Assembly (NCBI GenBank): GCA_001898405.1 | Contig: MKTW01000010.1 | Coordinates: 232,405-296,404, forward strand | Reading direction: 5' to 3' | Source of the DNA: Sphingobacteriales bacterium 44-61 | GTDB lineage: Bacteria; Bacteroidota; Bacteroidia; Chitinophagales; Chitinophagaceae | Length of the DNA: 64,000 nucleotides | In this document: in pieces, positions 20,317 through 26,937 of the stretch | Layout: each line of letters opens with the position of its first letter | Numbering within the stretch: position 1 is the first letter of the stretch | The notes under the pieces: model-generated | Database searches by the model: none | What the model saw: the letters and a program-made list of their open reading frames with translations, nothing else | What the model was told of the DNA's origin: nothing | Made by a program: the position numbers and the translations under genes

Positions 20317-20892
20317 TTATTTAATACTGCTTTGACTTTCTTTTTCAACAAATTTTCTGACCATGTCCTGCAAAATCACTTTTGCCCTTGATAATTGTGA
20401 TTTGCTGGTGCCTTCGCTGATGCCCAGCATATCGCCAATCTCTTTGTGGGTATAGCCTTCTACCACATACATATTGAATACCGTGCGGTAACCTGGTGAT
20501 AGTTGCTGCACCAGTTCCATAATATCACGTTCTGCGAGATTATCCAGTACAGACAGGTAATTTCCTTCCAGGGTGTTTTCTTCTTTTTCCGTTACCGGCT
20601 GCAGATAGCGTTTACGGCGGAAATGTTCGATGGCTGTATTCACGAATATCCGGCGTATCCAGCCTTCGAAGGAGCCTTCATTCCGGAAGCTATCCAGTTT
20701 TTTAAAAATCTTGATAAAGCCTTCCTGTAAAATATCCTCAGCTTCTTCTGTGCTGCCAGCATAACGGAGGCAAACAGCATACATGCGGGGAGAAAAGCGG
20801 CGATACAATTCTTCCTGCATTCGCCGGTTACCTTCTATGCATCCATTGATTAAGTCGCTTTCGGGAATATTATGGTTGCTTTGAGGAGTCAA
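20317..20892 (-). CDS. ECF-type RNA polymerase sigma factor
   Basis: The 191-residue protein has sigma region 2 (LYRRFSPRMYAVCLRYAG, EAEDILQEGFIKIF, the -10 recognition helix EGWIRRIFVNTAIEHFRR) and region 4 (LSPGYRTVFNMYVVEGYTHKEIGDMLGISEGTSKSQLSRAK). It directs core polymerase to its own regulon. The start is TTG at 20892; a TAA lies in frame four codons upstream and the next ATG is inside region 2. A TATCTTTG promoter lies about 42 nt upstream. It forms an operon with the putative anti-sigma gene. No obvious target gene is adjacent. Confidence 0.93.
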   Translation of the reverse strand: MTPQSNHNIPESDLINGCIEGNRRMQEELYRRFSPRMYAVCLRYAGSTEEAEDILQEGFIKIFKKLDSFRNEGSFEGWIRRIFVNTAIEHFRRKRYLQPVTEKEENTLEGNYLSVLDNLAERDIMELVQQLSPGYRTVFNMYVVEGYTHKEIGDMLGISEGTSKSQLSRAKVILQDMVRKFVEKESQSSIK

Positions 20893-20933
20893 ATTCTGTT
20901 TTTATTTCTGCTTCTTTGACCGGGATTGGGTTC

Positions 20934-20941
20934 CAAAGATA
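20934..20941 (-). promoter_or_regulatory. -7 promoter element of the sigma/anti-sigma operon
   Basis: On the minus strand TATCTTTG followed by GAAC matches the housekeeping TAnnTTTG. It predicts a leader of about 37 nt before the TTG start. The housekeeping-type element suggests that basal expression does not need the sigma factor itself. Confidence 0.45.
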
Positions 20942-21025
20942 AATTACTGGTGCTCAGTAATATTAAAATATGTTTCTCGAAAAACAAAATAAAGGGTGCT
21001 ACTGTTCTGGTAAACAACCGCTTGA

Positions 21026-21613
21026 TCATATTTTCCTGTCTAAAATATTCAAAAACGTTACCAGTTTTTGGGTGGCTTTTGCCCGGTGGCTGAACCGGTC
21101 CTTTTCCTCCATCTCCATTTCACCAAAGGTCTTATCCGAGCCATCGGGGATAAATACAGGATCGTAACCAAATCCTTTGGAGCCTCTTCTTTCCCGTATG
21201 ATCCGGCCATTGCAGATACCTTCGAACAGGGTCTCTTTTCCGTCGATGATCAGCGAGATCACTGTTTTGAAGCGTGCGCGGGTATCATCCCTGCCTTCCA
21301 GCTTATGCAGCAGCTTATCGATGTTCTTGTCAAATGCTTTGTCTTCTCCGGCATAGCGGGCGCTCTTTACGCCGGGTTCGCCATTCAGGGCTGCCACTTC
21401 CAGCCCGGTGTCTTCACTGAAGCAATTGGTATCGGTCATCCTGTAAATGGTCCTTGATTTTTCAGAAGCGTTGGCTTCAATGGTATCATGCGGCTCTGGT
21501 ATGTCCACATCAATACCGGCTTCTTTCAGGGTCAGCAATTCAAATTGCTGGCCGATGCTGTGACGGATCTCTTCTACTTTGTGCTGGTTATTGGTAGCGA
21601 AGATGAGTTTCAT
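21026..21613 (-). CDS. rdgB: Non-canonical purine NTP pyrophosphatase (RdgB/HAM1)
   Basis: Hydrolyses dITP, ITP and XTP to monophosphates and so keeps deaminated purines out of DNA. The 195-residue length is typical. Signatures are the N-terminal FATNNQHKVEEI, the catalytic CFSEDTGLEVAALNGEPGVKSARYAG segment, GSKGFGYDPVFIPDG and FSHRAKA near the end. ATG at 21613 is preceded by TATATTTGCGCC with no gap, so the mRNA is probably leaderless. It lies downstream of the small protein gene at 21672-22217 on the same strand but has its own promoter. Confidence 0.95.
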   Translation of the reverse strand: MKLIFATNNQHKVEEIRHSIGQQFELLTLKEAGIDVDIPEPHDTIEANASEKSRTIYRMTDTNCFSEDTGLEVAALNGEPGVKSARYAGEDKAFDKNIDKLLHKLEGRDDTRARFKTVISLIIDGKETLFEGICNGRIIRERRGSKGFGYDPVFIPDGSDKTFGEMEMEEKDRFSHRAKATQKLVTFLNILDRKI

Positions 21614-21617
21614 GGCG

Positions 21618-21625
21618 CAAATATA
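21618..21625 (-). promoter_or_regulatory. -7 promoter element of rdgB (leaderless arrangement)
   Basis: On the minus strand TATATTTG is followed by CGCC and then ATG. Four nucleotides separate the element from the start codon, the same distance as at map and the 56254 flavoprotein gene. Confidence 0.55.
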
Positions 21626-21671
21626 GGTAGAGGGACGTTGATCATCGGTCCACGGACAACGTCTTTTACCC

Positions 21672-22217
21672 CTATGACAGGAACATTTTCTGCAAACAAA
21701 CCCACAACTTACTCTTCAATAATTTATCGGCCGACAGTTTGGTAAGGGCAGGTGCAAATAAATACTGCACATTGGTAACGCTTTGTACCTGGAAAGCAGG
21801 GAAGCTTACAGGCAAACCGAAACTGATGGGTTCCAGGCCAAAAAGCAGGACAGTGCGGCTTTTAAAATGTTTGAGGATTGCCTGGCCGCCGGTTTCCCTG
21901 TAATGGTCGAAATTAAGAAGGGCGATATCACCCAGCCCGAGTTTGCAGGCGGTGAGCATATTGGTGAGAAATGTAAGGTCTTCATCGGGCAGGTGCAGGA
22001 GATTGCTATGGTCCACAACAATCAATATGTTGCGCTGATTATTGCCCAGGAATTTCCATTGGGGTCCTGTTCCATTTGTTGTGGGAGCGGCTTTTGAGAC
22101 CGTTGGAGCAGGAACGGGCGCAGGGGAGGGGGAACCAATATTGTCTCCTGACACCAGTACAGAAGGATAAAGCGAAGCCAGTACACTGGCCGGTAATTCA
22201 ATATCATTCAAACCCAT
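21672..22217 (-). CDS. Small protein of unknown function, possibly HolD (DNA polymerase III psi)-like
   Basis: The 181-residue protein has no signal peptide. A short N-terminal element is followed by a Pro/Ala/Thr-rich linker (about residues 28-52), then a compact domain: ILIVVDHSN, a helix FLTNMLTACKLGLGDIALLNF, TVLLFGLEP, and LFAPALTKLSADKLLKSKLWV at the end. The order of a short N-terminal peptide, a linker, a helix with LxxxL...D(I/V)xxL and a final SPALxxLxxxxxxxxxLW-type helix recalls E. coli HolD. This is a weak recollection-based match and was not tested. The gene is divergent from ilvE with 74 bp between. Confidence 0.6.
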   Translation of the reverse strand: MGLNDIELPASVLASLYPSVLVSGDNIGSPSPAPVPAPTVSKAAPTTNGTGPQWKFLGNNQRNILIVVDHSNLLHLPDEDLTFLTNMLTACKLGLGDIALLNFDHYRETGGQAILKHFKSRTVLLFGLEPISFGLPVSFPAFQVQSVTNVQYLFAPALTKLSADKLLKSKLWVCLQKMFLS

Positions 22218-22291
22218 AATCTCCTTTTTTACGAATGAGTGTTAGTCGTAACTGATTTTTTTCGTTTCTTTGCGGTGCAAAAATAAAAATT

Positions 22292-23356
22292 ATGACCGAG
22301 GCTTTAGCTATTTCCATCACGAAGGCAGAAAGAAGCAAATTACAGGATATTAACCTGGAGAATATTCCTTTCGGTAAATATTTTACCGATCATATGCTTG
22401 AAGCGGATTATGAGAATGGCGAGTGGAAGAACGTAGAAATAAAACCTTACCAGCCTTTATTGCTGGAACCTTCACTGGCGGCCCTGCATTACGGGCAGGC
22501 AATTTTTGAAGGGATCAAGGCGTATAAAAATGAAGAAGGCCAGGCTGCTATTTTCCGCCCGGTAGATAATTTCAAACGCTTTAATAAATCGGCTGCGCGT
22601 ATGAATATGCCGGCTGTGCCAGAGGAAATTTTCCTGGAAGGCATGCGTCAACTGATTGATCTGGATAAGAACTGGATCCCTGCAAAAAAAGAGCATTCGC
22701 TTTATATCCGCCCCTTTATGTTTTCTTCTGATGCCATGTTGGGGGTAAGGCCTTCGGAGACATATAAATTCATTATCATTTTAAGTCCTACAGGTCCTTA
22801 TTATGCCACACCAATGAAGATCATGGTGGAAGAGCAATATACCCGTGCTGCTCCGGGCGGTGTGGGTTTTTCCAAGAATGCAGGTAACTATGGCGGCAGT
22901 ATGCTGGCTGCCAGTTATGCAAAAAAACAGGGGTACGACCAGGTATTGTGGACAGATGCATTTGAGCATAAATGGCTGCAGGAAGTGGGTATGATGAACG
23001 TGTTTTTTGTGATTGATAATGTGGCTGTGACCCCTTCCCTGGAAGAAGGTACTATTCTCGAAGGGGTGACCAGGGCCAGTGTGATCCAGGGCCTGGGGGA
23101 TATGGGTGTAAAAGTGGAGGAAAGAAAGATCAGCATTGAGGAAGTGGTGGAAGCCTATAAGGCCGGAAAAGTGAAAGAAGTGTTCGGAACAGGTACGGCT
23201 GCGGTGATTGCACCGATCAGGGAGCTGAATTACAAAGGATTCTCCATGGAATTTGATACAGATAAATACACTATTTCCACTGCAGTGAAAAAATGGCTTT
23301 CCGATATCCGCGAAGGAAGGATTGCCGATAAGTATGGATGGATGTGGAAAGTGTAG
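22292..23356 (+). CDS. ilvE: Branched-chain amino acid aminotransferase
   Basis: Transfers amino groups between glutamate and the keto acids of Leu, Ile and Val with PLP. The 354-residue length and the PLP lysine in GGVGFSKNAGNYGGSM (near residue 196) are those of the class IV fold type, BCAT group II. HYGQAIFEGIKAYK and the phosphate-binding GTGTAAVIAPI are also present. ATG at 22292 follows TTTCTTTG (22265-22272), one mismatch from the promoter consensus. It is a single gene, with no other ilv or leu gene adjacent, placed before the ribosomal rpsL operon. Confidence 0.95.
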   Translation: MTEALAISITKAERSKLQDINLENIPFGKYFTDHMLEADYENGEWKNVEIKPYQPLLLEPSLAALHYGQAIFEGIKAYKNEEGQAAIFRPVDNFKRFNKSAARMNMPAVPEEIFLEGMRQLIDLDKNWIPAKKEHSLYIRPFMFSSDAMLGVRPSETYKFIIILSPTGPYYATPMKIMVEEQYTRAAPGGVGFSKNAGNYGGSMLAASYAKKQGYDQVLWTDAFEHKWLQEVGMMNVFFVIDNVAVTPSLEEGTILEGVTRASVIQGLGDMGVKVEERKISIEEVVEAYKAGKVKEVFGTGTAAVIAPIRELNYKGFSMEFDTDKYTISTAVKKWLSDIREGRIADKYGWMWKV

Positions 23357-23425
23357 TGACTTTCAATCGTTTAAGAATTAACCGGTGGAAGGCAAAAAGA
23401 AACCGCGAAAGAATTATCTAATATT

Positions 23426-23456
23426 TTGGTATTTCCCAGTCGGTGCCCTACCTTTG
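23426..23456 (+). promoter_or_regulatory. Promoter of the rpsL-rpsG operon
   Basis: TTG at 23426-23428 (within ATTTTGG) and TACCTTTG at 23449-23456 are 20 nt apart, an almost ideal Bacteroidota promoter. It predicts a leader of about 20 nt and excludes an N-terminal extension of rpsL from 23443. The same TACCTTTG octamer serves fusA and rpsJ. Confidence 0.8.
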
Positions 23457-23481
23457 CCGTCCCAAAAATAAAGCATTCAGA

Positions 23482-23862
23482 ATGCCTACTATTCAACAAT
23501 TAGTAAGAAAAGGAAGAGAAATTATCAGGGCCAAGAGTAAATCCAGGGCTTTGGATCAGTGTCCCCAGCGTCGTGGCGTTTGTACCCGTGTGTACACTAC
23601 CACTCCTAAGAAGCCTAACTCTGCGCTCCGTAAAGTGGCAAAGGTTCGTTTGACCAATAAAGTAGAAGTGATCGCCTATATTCCGGGTGAAGGCCATAAC
23701 CTGCAGGAGCACTCTATCGTGCTGATCCGTGGCGGCAGGGTAAAAGACCTTCCGGGTGTACGTTACCATATCGTGCGTGGTTCTTTAGATACTGCCGGTG
23801 TAAAAGACCGCAAACAAAGCCGCTCTAAATACGGTACCAAGAAAGAAAAAGCTAAAAAGTAA
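23482..23862 (+). CDS. rpsL: 30S ribosomal protein S12 (uS12)
   Basis: S12 sits at the decoding centre and helps set translational accuracy. ATG at 23482 gives [12 protein letters not shown], the universal N-terminus, in a 126-residue protein. The decoding loop [13 protein letters not shown] keeps the lysine whose change gives streptomycin resistance, and the second loop [14 protein letters not shown] is intact. The sequence therefore looks wild type. It is followed by rpsG 28 nt later in the same operon. Confidence 0.97.
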   Translation: MPTIQQLVRKGREIIRAKSKSRALDQCPQRRGVCTRVYTTTPKKPNSALRKVAKVRLTNKVEVIAYIPGEGHNLQEHSIVLIRGGRVKDLPGVRYHIVRGSLDTAGVKDRKQSRSKYGTKKEKAKK

Positions 23863-23890
23863 TTTTAAATAAGTAACTCAAGAATAAGTC

Positions 23891-24358
23891 ATGCGGAAAG
23901 CACAAGCAAAGAAACTGCCCTTAGCACCAGATCCTAAGTTTAATGACAAACTGGTTACCCGTTTTGTCAATAACCTGATGTGGGAAGGAAAGAAAAGCGG
24001 AGCTTTTAATATTTTCTATGATGCACTGGATAAAGTGGCCAAACAAACCAGTGAAGACGGATATGAAGTATGGAAAAGGGCTTTATCCAATGTAACTCCT
24101 GCTGTTGAAGTGCGCAGCCGCCGTATCGGTGGTGCTACTTTCCAGATCCCTGCCGAGGTTCGTCCCGACAGAAAAGTGTCTTTGAGCATCAAATGGCTGA
24201 TCCGCTACAGCCGCGAAAGAAACGGTCGCAGCATGGCTGATAAATTAGCCGGTGAGATCGTAGCAGCAAGCAAAGGTGAAGGTGCTGCTTTCAAGAAGAA
24301 AGAAGATACACACCGTATGGCAGAAGCCAACAAGGCATTTGCTCACTTCAGGGTGTAA
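23891..24358 (+). CDS. rpsG: 30S ribosomal protein S7 (uS7)
   Basis: S7 starts assembly of the 30S head by binding 16S rRNA. The 155-residue protein has the expected MRKAQAKK start, [24 protein letters not shown] and the C-terminal [17 protein letters not shown] helix. In most bacteria fusA follows; here a strong terminator lies 45 nt downstream and fusA is 14 kb away. Confidence 0.97.
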   Translation: MRKAQAKKLPLAPDPKFNDKLVTRFVNNLMWEGKKSGAFNIFYDALDKVAKQTSEDGYEVWKRALSNVTPAVEVRSRRIGGATFQIPAEVRPDRKVSLSIKWLIRYSRERNGRSMADKLAGEIVAASKGEGAAFKKKEDTHRMAEANKAFAHFRV

Positions 24359-24402
24359 AAGATATAATCGCGAATTACGCGAATAGAGCTAAAGATTTTT
24401 TG

Positions 24403-24435
24403 AACCATTCGTCGAAAGGCGAATGGTTTTTTTTT
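24403..24435 (+). terminator. Rho-independent terminator after rpsG
   Basis: A 9-bp perfect stem, aaccattcg (24403-24411) with cgaatggtt (24420-24428), has an 8-nt loop and runs into nine T residues (24427-24435). It ends the rpsL-rpsG transcript. Confidence 0.92.
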
Positions 24436-24506
24436 GCGAATTGTACGAATGAGATTTTAGGGTAGAAAGTTTCGGGGGATAGGCACGGATGGTCGCGAAT
24501 GGGTTG
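24436..24506. repeat. Left arm of a 70-bp inverted repeat
   Basis: This 71-nt segment, starting gcgaattgtacgaatgag and ending cgcgaatgggttg, is the reverse complement of 25104-25173 with seven substitutions, all transitions, and one single-base gap. The pair flanks the gene at 24571-25077. The sequence belongs to the gcgaat dispersed family. Confidence 0.85.
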
Positions 24507-24570
24507 TTTATGAAGGAGGGGCTTTCTGATGAAGGCGTGTGAGTGATGGGGTGCTTACGGGAGTGTGGGA

Positions 24571-25077
24571 TCAATTGAAGGCAAGAGGGTTGTCCTTCGT
24601 GATGATATTCAGGAAGAGTTCTTTGCTGTTGGCATCTTCGGTGCGGAGCCAGTGGTGCTCGGTGGTGATCTCGATCGTTCTTATGAAATCGGGTTGGAGA
24701 AGGAGGAAGGCAGGTTGGCGGACAAGGGTTTTGTTGATACAGACCCTTAGTTGGCGGTCGACAGGCGGCACACCCAGGCGATCCAGTAATGCAGACCATC
24801 TGATCAGTTCCACACCAGGCTTAGGCACAATAACCATCGAGCCCCTTGTTATCGTTTGTCCATAGCGAATATCAGCTGAATCTTTCATCAAACTTATTGA
24901 GTCAATATCAGCTTTGTCCATCACCAGGTGATTCATATCGGTCCGCATACTATCTATCCACACAATCGGCGACCTCGGATCATCCCAAAAAATGGATTCA
25001 ATGACCTTCGGCTTCTGTTGAGCACTGACCATGCCACTAAAAAAGCAGACTACCAATATCAGTATCCCATATTTCAT
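24571..25077 (-). CDS. Secreted protein of unknown function inside inverted repeats
   Basis: The 168-residue protein starts with a signal peptide (KYGILILVVCFFSGMVSAQ) and has about 150 mature residues with no recognised domain. The C-terminal half has the pattern of a TonB-receptor plug (GVELIRWSALLDRLGV, INKTLVRQPAFLLLQP, DFIRTIEI). It lacks a barrel, so it could be a free plug-like domain; that is inference. The gene lies between the rpsG terminator and the H1-like gene and is enclosed by 70-bp inverted repeats, which suggests it arrived or has been rearranged as a unit. Confidence 0.65.
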   Translation of the reverse strand: MKYGILILVVCFFSGMVSAQQKPKVIESIFWDDPRSPIVWIDSMRTDMNHLVMDKADIDSISLMKDSADIRYGQTITRGSMVIVPKPGVELIRWSALLDRLGVPPVDRQLRVCINKTLVRQPAFLLLQPDFIRTIEITTEHHWLRTEDANSKELFLNIITKDNPLAFN

Positions 25078-25103
25078 TTAATAAAATCAGGTAAAAATTA
25101 AAA

Positions 25104-25173
25104 CGACCCATTCGCACCATCCGCGCCTATCCCCCGAAACTTCCTACTCTAAAACCTCATTCGCGCAATTCGC
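25104..25173. repeat. Right arm of a 70-bp inverted repeat
   Basis: Reverse complement of 24436-24506, about 89% identical by eye. It lies 26 bp upstream of the start codon of the enclosed gene, so it may also carry or disturb that gene's promoter. Confidence 0.85.
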
Positions 25174-25281
25174 GCTAATAAGGCCGCCTGCAATAATAAC
25201 TTAACTATAGCTACTACGCAGGCGGTCAAAATATAATTCCAGATAATTTCAAATACTTCCGGCTTTCAGATTTTATTCTGA

Positions 25282-25848
25282 TCAGCTTCTGTCATCATCA
25301 TTATCGTTATTGTCGTCATCATCATCGGAAGAGAAATCGTCGTTATCATTGTCGTCATCCTCTTCTTCAATGAAGGTTATTTCTTGCTGAACCACTTCAA
25401 TGTCCGGAACAATTATTTCTTCTGTTTCAATAATAGTTTCCTCAACTATTACCGGAGCAGCTTCGGGTTGTTTAGCAGGTTTGGGTTTAGCAGGAGATGC
25501 TTTTTTCACTGCTTTTTTGGGAGCGGCTTTCTTAGCTACTTTCCTGGCCACTTTTTTTGCAGCTTTTTTAGGGGCTGCTTTCTTAGCGGCTTTCTTTGTA
25601 GCTTTTTTTGCGGCTTTTTTAGGAGCTACTTTTTTTGCAGCCTTTTTCTTAGCAGCTTTTTTAGGCGCGGCTTTTTTAGTTGCCTTCTTTGCAACTTTTT
25701 TCTTCGCTGCCTTTTTGGGTGCTGCTTTTTTGAAAGCTTTTTTAGCAGCTTTCTTGGCTACCTTTTTCTTAGCCGCAGCTTTTTTCACTGCTTTTTTAGC
25801 AGCTTTTTTCGCCGCCTTTTTAGGTTTAGCTTTCTTTTTAGAAGGCAT
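25282..25848 (-). CDS. Histone H1-like Ala/Lys-rich protein with an acidic tail
   Basis: Residues 1 to about 125 are almost entirely Lys, Ala and Pro in repeats such as KKAAPKKAAKK and KKATKKAAKK, like the C-terminal domain of histone H1 and bacterial H1-like proteins that bind DNA nonspecifically. From about residue 131 the charge reverses: a Glu/Ile/Val stretch leads to a tail of nearly pure Asp/Asn/Glu/Ser. No globular domain is present. The acidic tail may bind the basic arm or other basic proteins and tune DNA binding; this is inference. It is a single gene between accessory genes. Confidence 0.85.
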   Translation of the reverse strand: MPSKKKAKPKKAAKKAAKKAVKKAAAKKKVAKKAAKKAFKKAAPKKAAKKKVAKKATKKAAPKKAAKKKAAKKVAPKKAAKKATKKAAKKAAPKKAAKKVARKVAKKAAPKKAVKKASPAKPKPAKQPEAAPVIVEETIIETEEIIVPDIEVVQQEITFIEEEDDDNDNDDFSSDDDDDNNDNDDDRS

Positions 25849-26005
25849 ACATCAGGATTTAGGAGTTATAGTGAATAGGTATTTATGTGAGACTGAAGTT
25901 ACTAAGGATTCTAATTAACCACCTATAGATGAGGAAAATTTTTTTGAATTGACAATTTTTCCCTATTTGGGCAAGCCTGATCCTGCAATAAAGGAGGAAT
26001 ATCCC

Positions 26006-26713
26006 TTAGCAATTACCATCCACTGTGCAGGTTTCTCCGTTATTACCTGAAAGATCGGTCAATGGCGGATTTTGCTGCTCCCATTCCTTCCAGGCAGCAC
26101 GCAATGCGCCGGCAAAGGTTTCCACAGGCTGGGCGCCTGACACGGCATACCGGTCGTTCAACACGAAATAAGGCACACCTCTGACGCTGATCTGTCTTGC
26201 CTCGTAAATATCCTGCTCCACTTCCGCCGCAAAATCACGGCCAGCCAGTGTTCTCTCTACGGCTTCTTTTTCCAGGCCGGCTTCTTCAGCAAGCCGGGCC
26301 AGGGTAGCATGATCGGCAATATTTTTTCCTTCTGTGAAATAGGCCCTGAACAAGCGCTCTTCCATTGCATCACCCTTACCGGCTTTTTTAGCCAGCTGCA
26401 CCAGCCGGTGGGCATCAAACGAATTGGCCACCACTGCCCGGTCCATATTATATTCCAACCCTGCCTCCTTTGCCATACGGGTTACATGCTCATTGGCCTG
26501 GCGGGCCTGCTCCAATGTCCACCCCTTATTTTCCGCCAGGTACTGATTGATACTTTTCCCTGGCTCAGTTTTCATATCGGGGTTCAACTGGAAACTTTTC
26601 CATTCCACTTCTATTTTATCATGCTCAGAAAAACCTTCGAGCGCTTTCTCAAAATGCCTCTTACCTATATAACAGAAAGGACACATTACATCGGACCAGA
26701 TTTCTACCTTCAT
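26006..26713 (-). CDS. DsbA-family oxidoreductase (FrnE-like)
   Basis: The 235-residue thioredoxin-fold protein starts MKVEIWSDVMCPFCYIGKR, with a CPFC active site at residues 11-14 and a helical insertion after it. RGVPYFVLNDRYAVSGAQPVE carries the cis-proline. There is no signal peptide, so it acts in the cytosol, like FrnE-type proteins. A Cys pair lies at the extreme C-terminus (ETCTVDGNC), as in some FrnE relatives. The substrate is unknown. It is separated from the H1-like gene by 157 bp with no clear signals and is divergent from the SNF2 gene. Confidence 0.9.
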   Translation of the reverse strand: MKVEIWSDVMCPFCYIGKRHFEKALEGFSEHDKIEVEWKSFQLNPDMKTEPGKSINQYLAENKGWTLEQARQANEHVTRMAKEAGLEYNMDRAVVANSFDAHRLVQLAKKAGKGDAMEERLFRAYFTEGKNIADHATLARLAEEAGLEKEAVERTLAGRDFAAEVEQDIYEARQISVRGVPYFVLNDRYAVSGAQPVETFAGALRAAWKEWEQQNPPLTDLSGNNGETCTVDGNC

Positions 26714-26776
26714 ACATTTATTTTTTTAAAACAATTCTATCTAACAAACCTATAAGACCATAATTTTCTAAAACGA

Positions 26777-26840
26777 CCCCTTCCCGTCTTCCCGCCTTAC
26801 CGGTAAATTTTTACCGGTAAGGCGGGAAGACGGGAAGGGG
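26777..26840. repeat. 31-bp perfect-stem hairpin (ccgccttaccggtaa family)
   Basis: 26777-26807 is exactly complementary to 26810-26840 with only tt between. The inner part, cgccttaccggtaa, and the flank cccttcccgtctt match the palindrome at 2783-2823. It lies between the divergent dsbA-like and SNF2 genes. No T-run follows. Confidence 0.85.
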
Positions 26841-26896
26841 GGTCTTTGCCAGCGAGATAAAAACTGATAAAATAACATCCAGCACCCGGAATAGTT

Positions 26897-26904
26897 TAAG
26901 TTTG
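26897..26904 (+). promoter_or_regulatory. -7 promoter element of the SNF2 gene
   Basis: TAAGTTTG followed by CGCC matches TAnnTTTG with the extended GCGCC ending. It predicts a leader of about 30 nt before the ATG at 26938. Confidence 0.5.
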
Positions 26905-26937
26905 CGCCCCGAACTTCCTGTAAGAAAAAGGTGACCA

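Noticed and set aside
25384-25918. Two open frames opposite the H1-like gene, rich in Phe/Ala or Phe/Cys/Ser
   Set aside because: They are the complement of Lys/Ala codon repeats. The H1-like reading has the sensible product and start.
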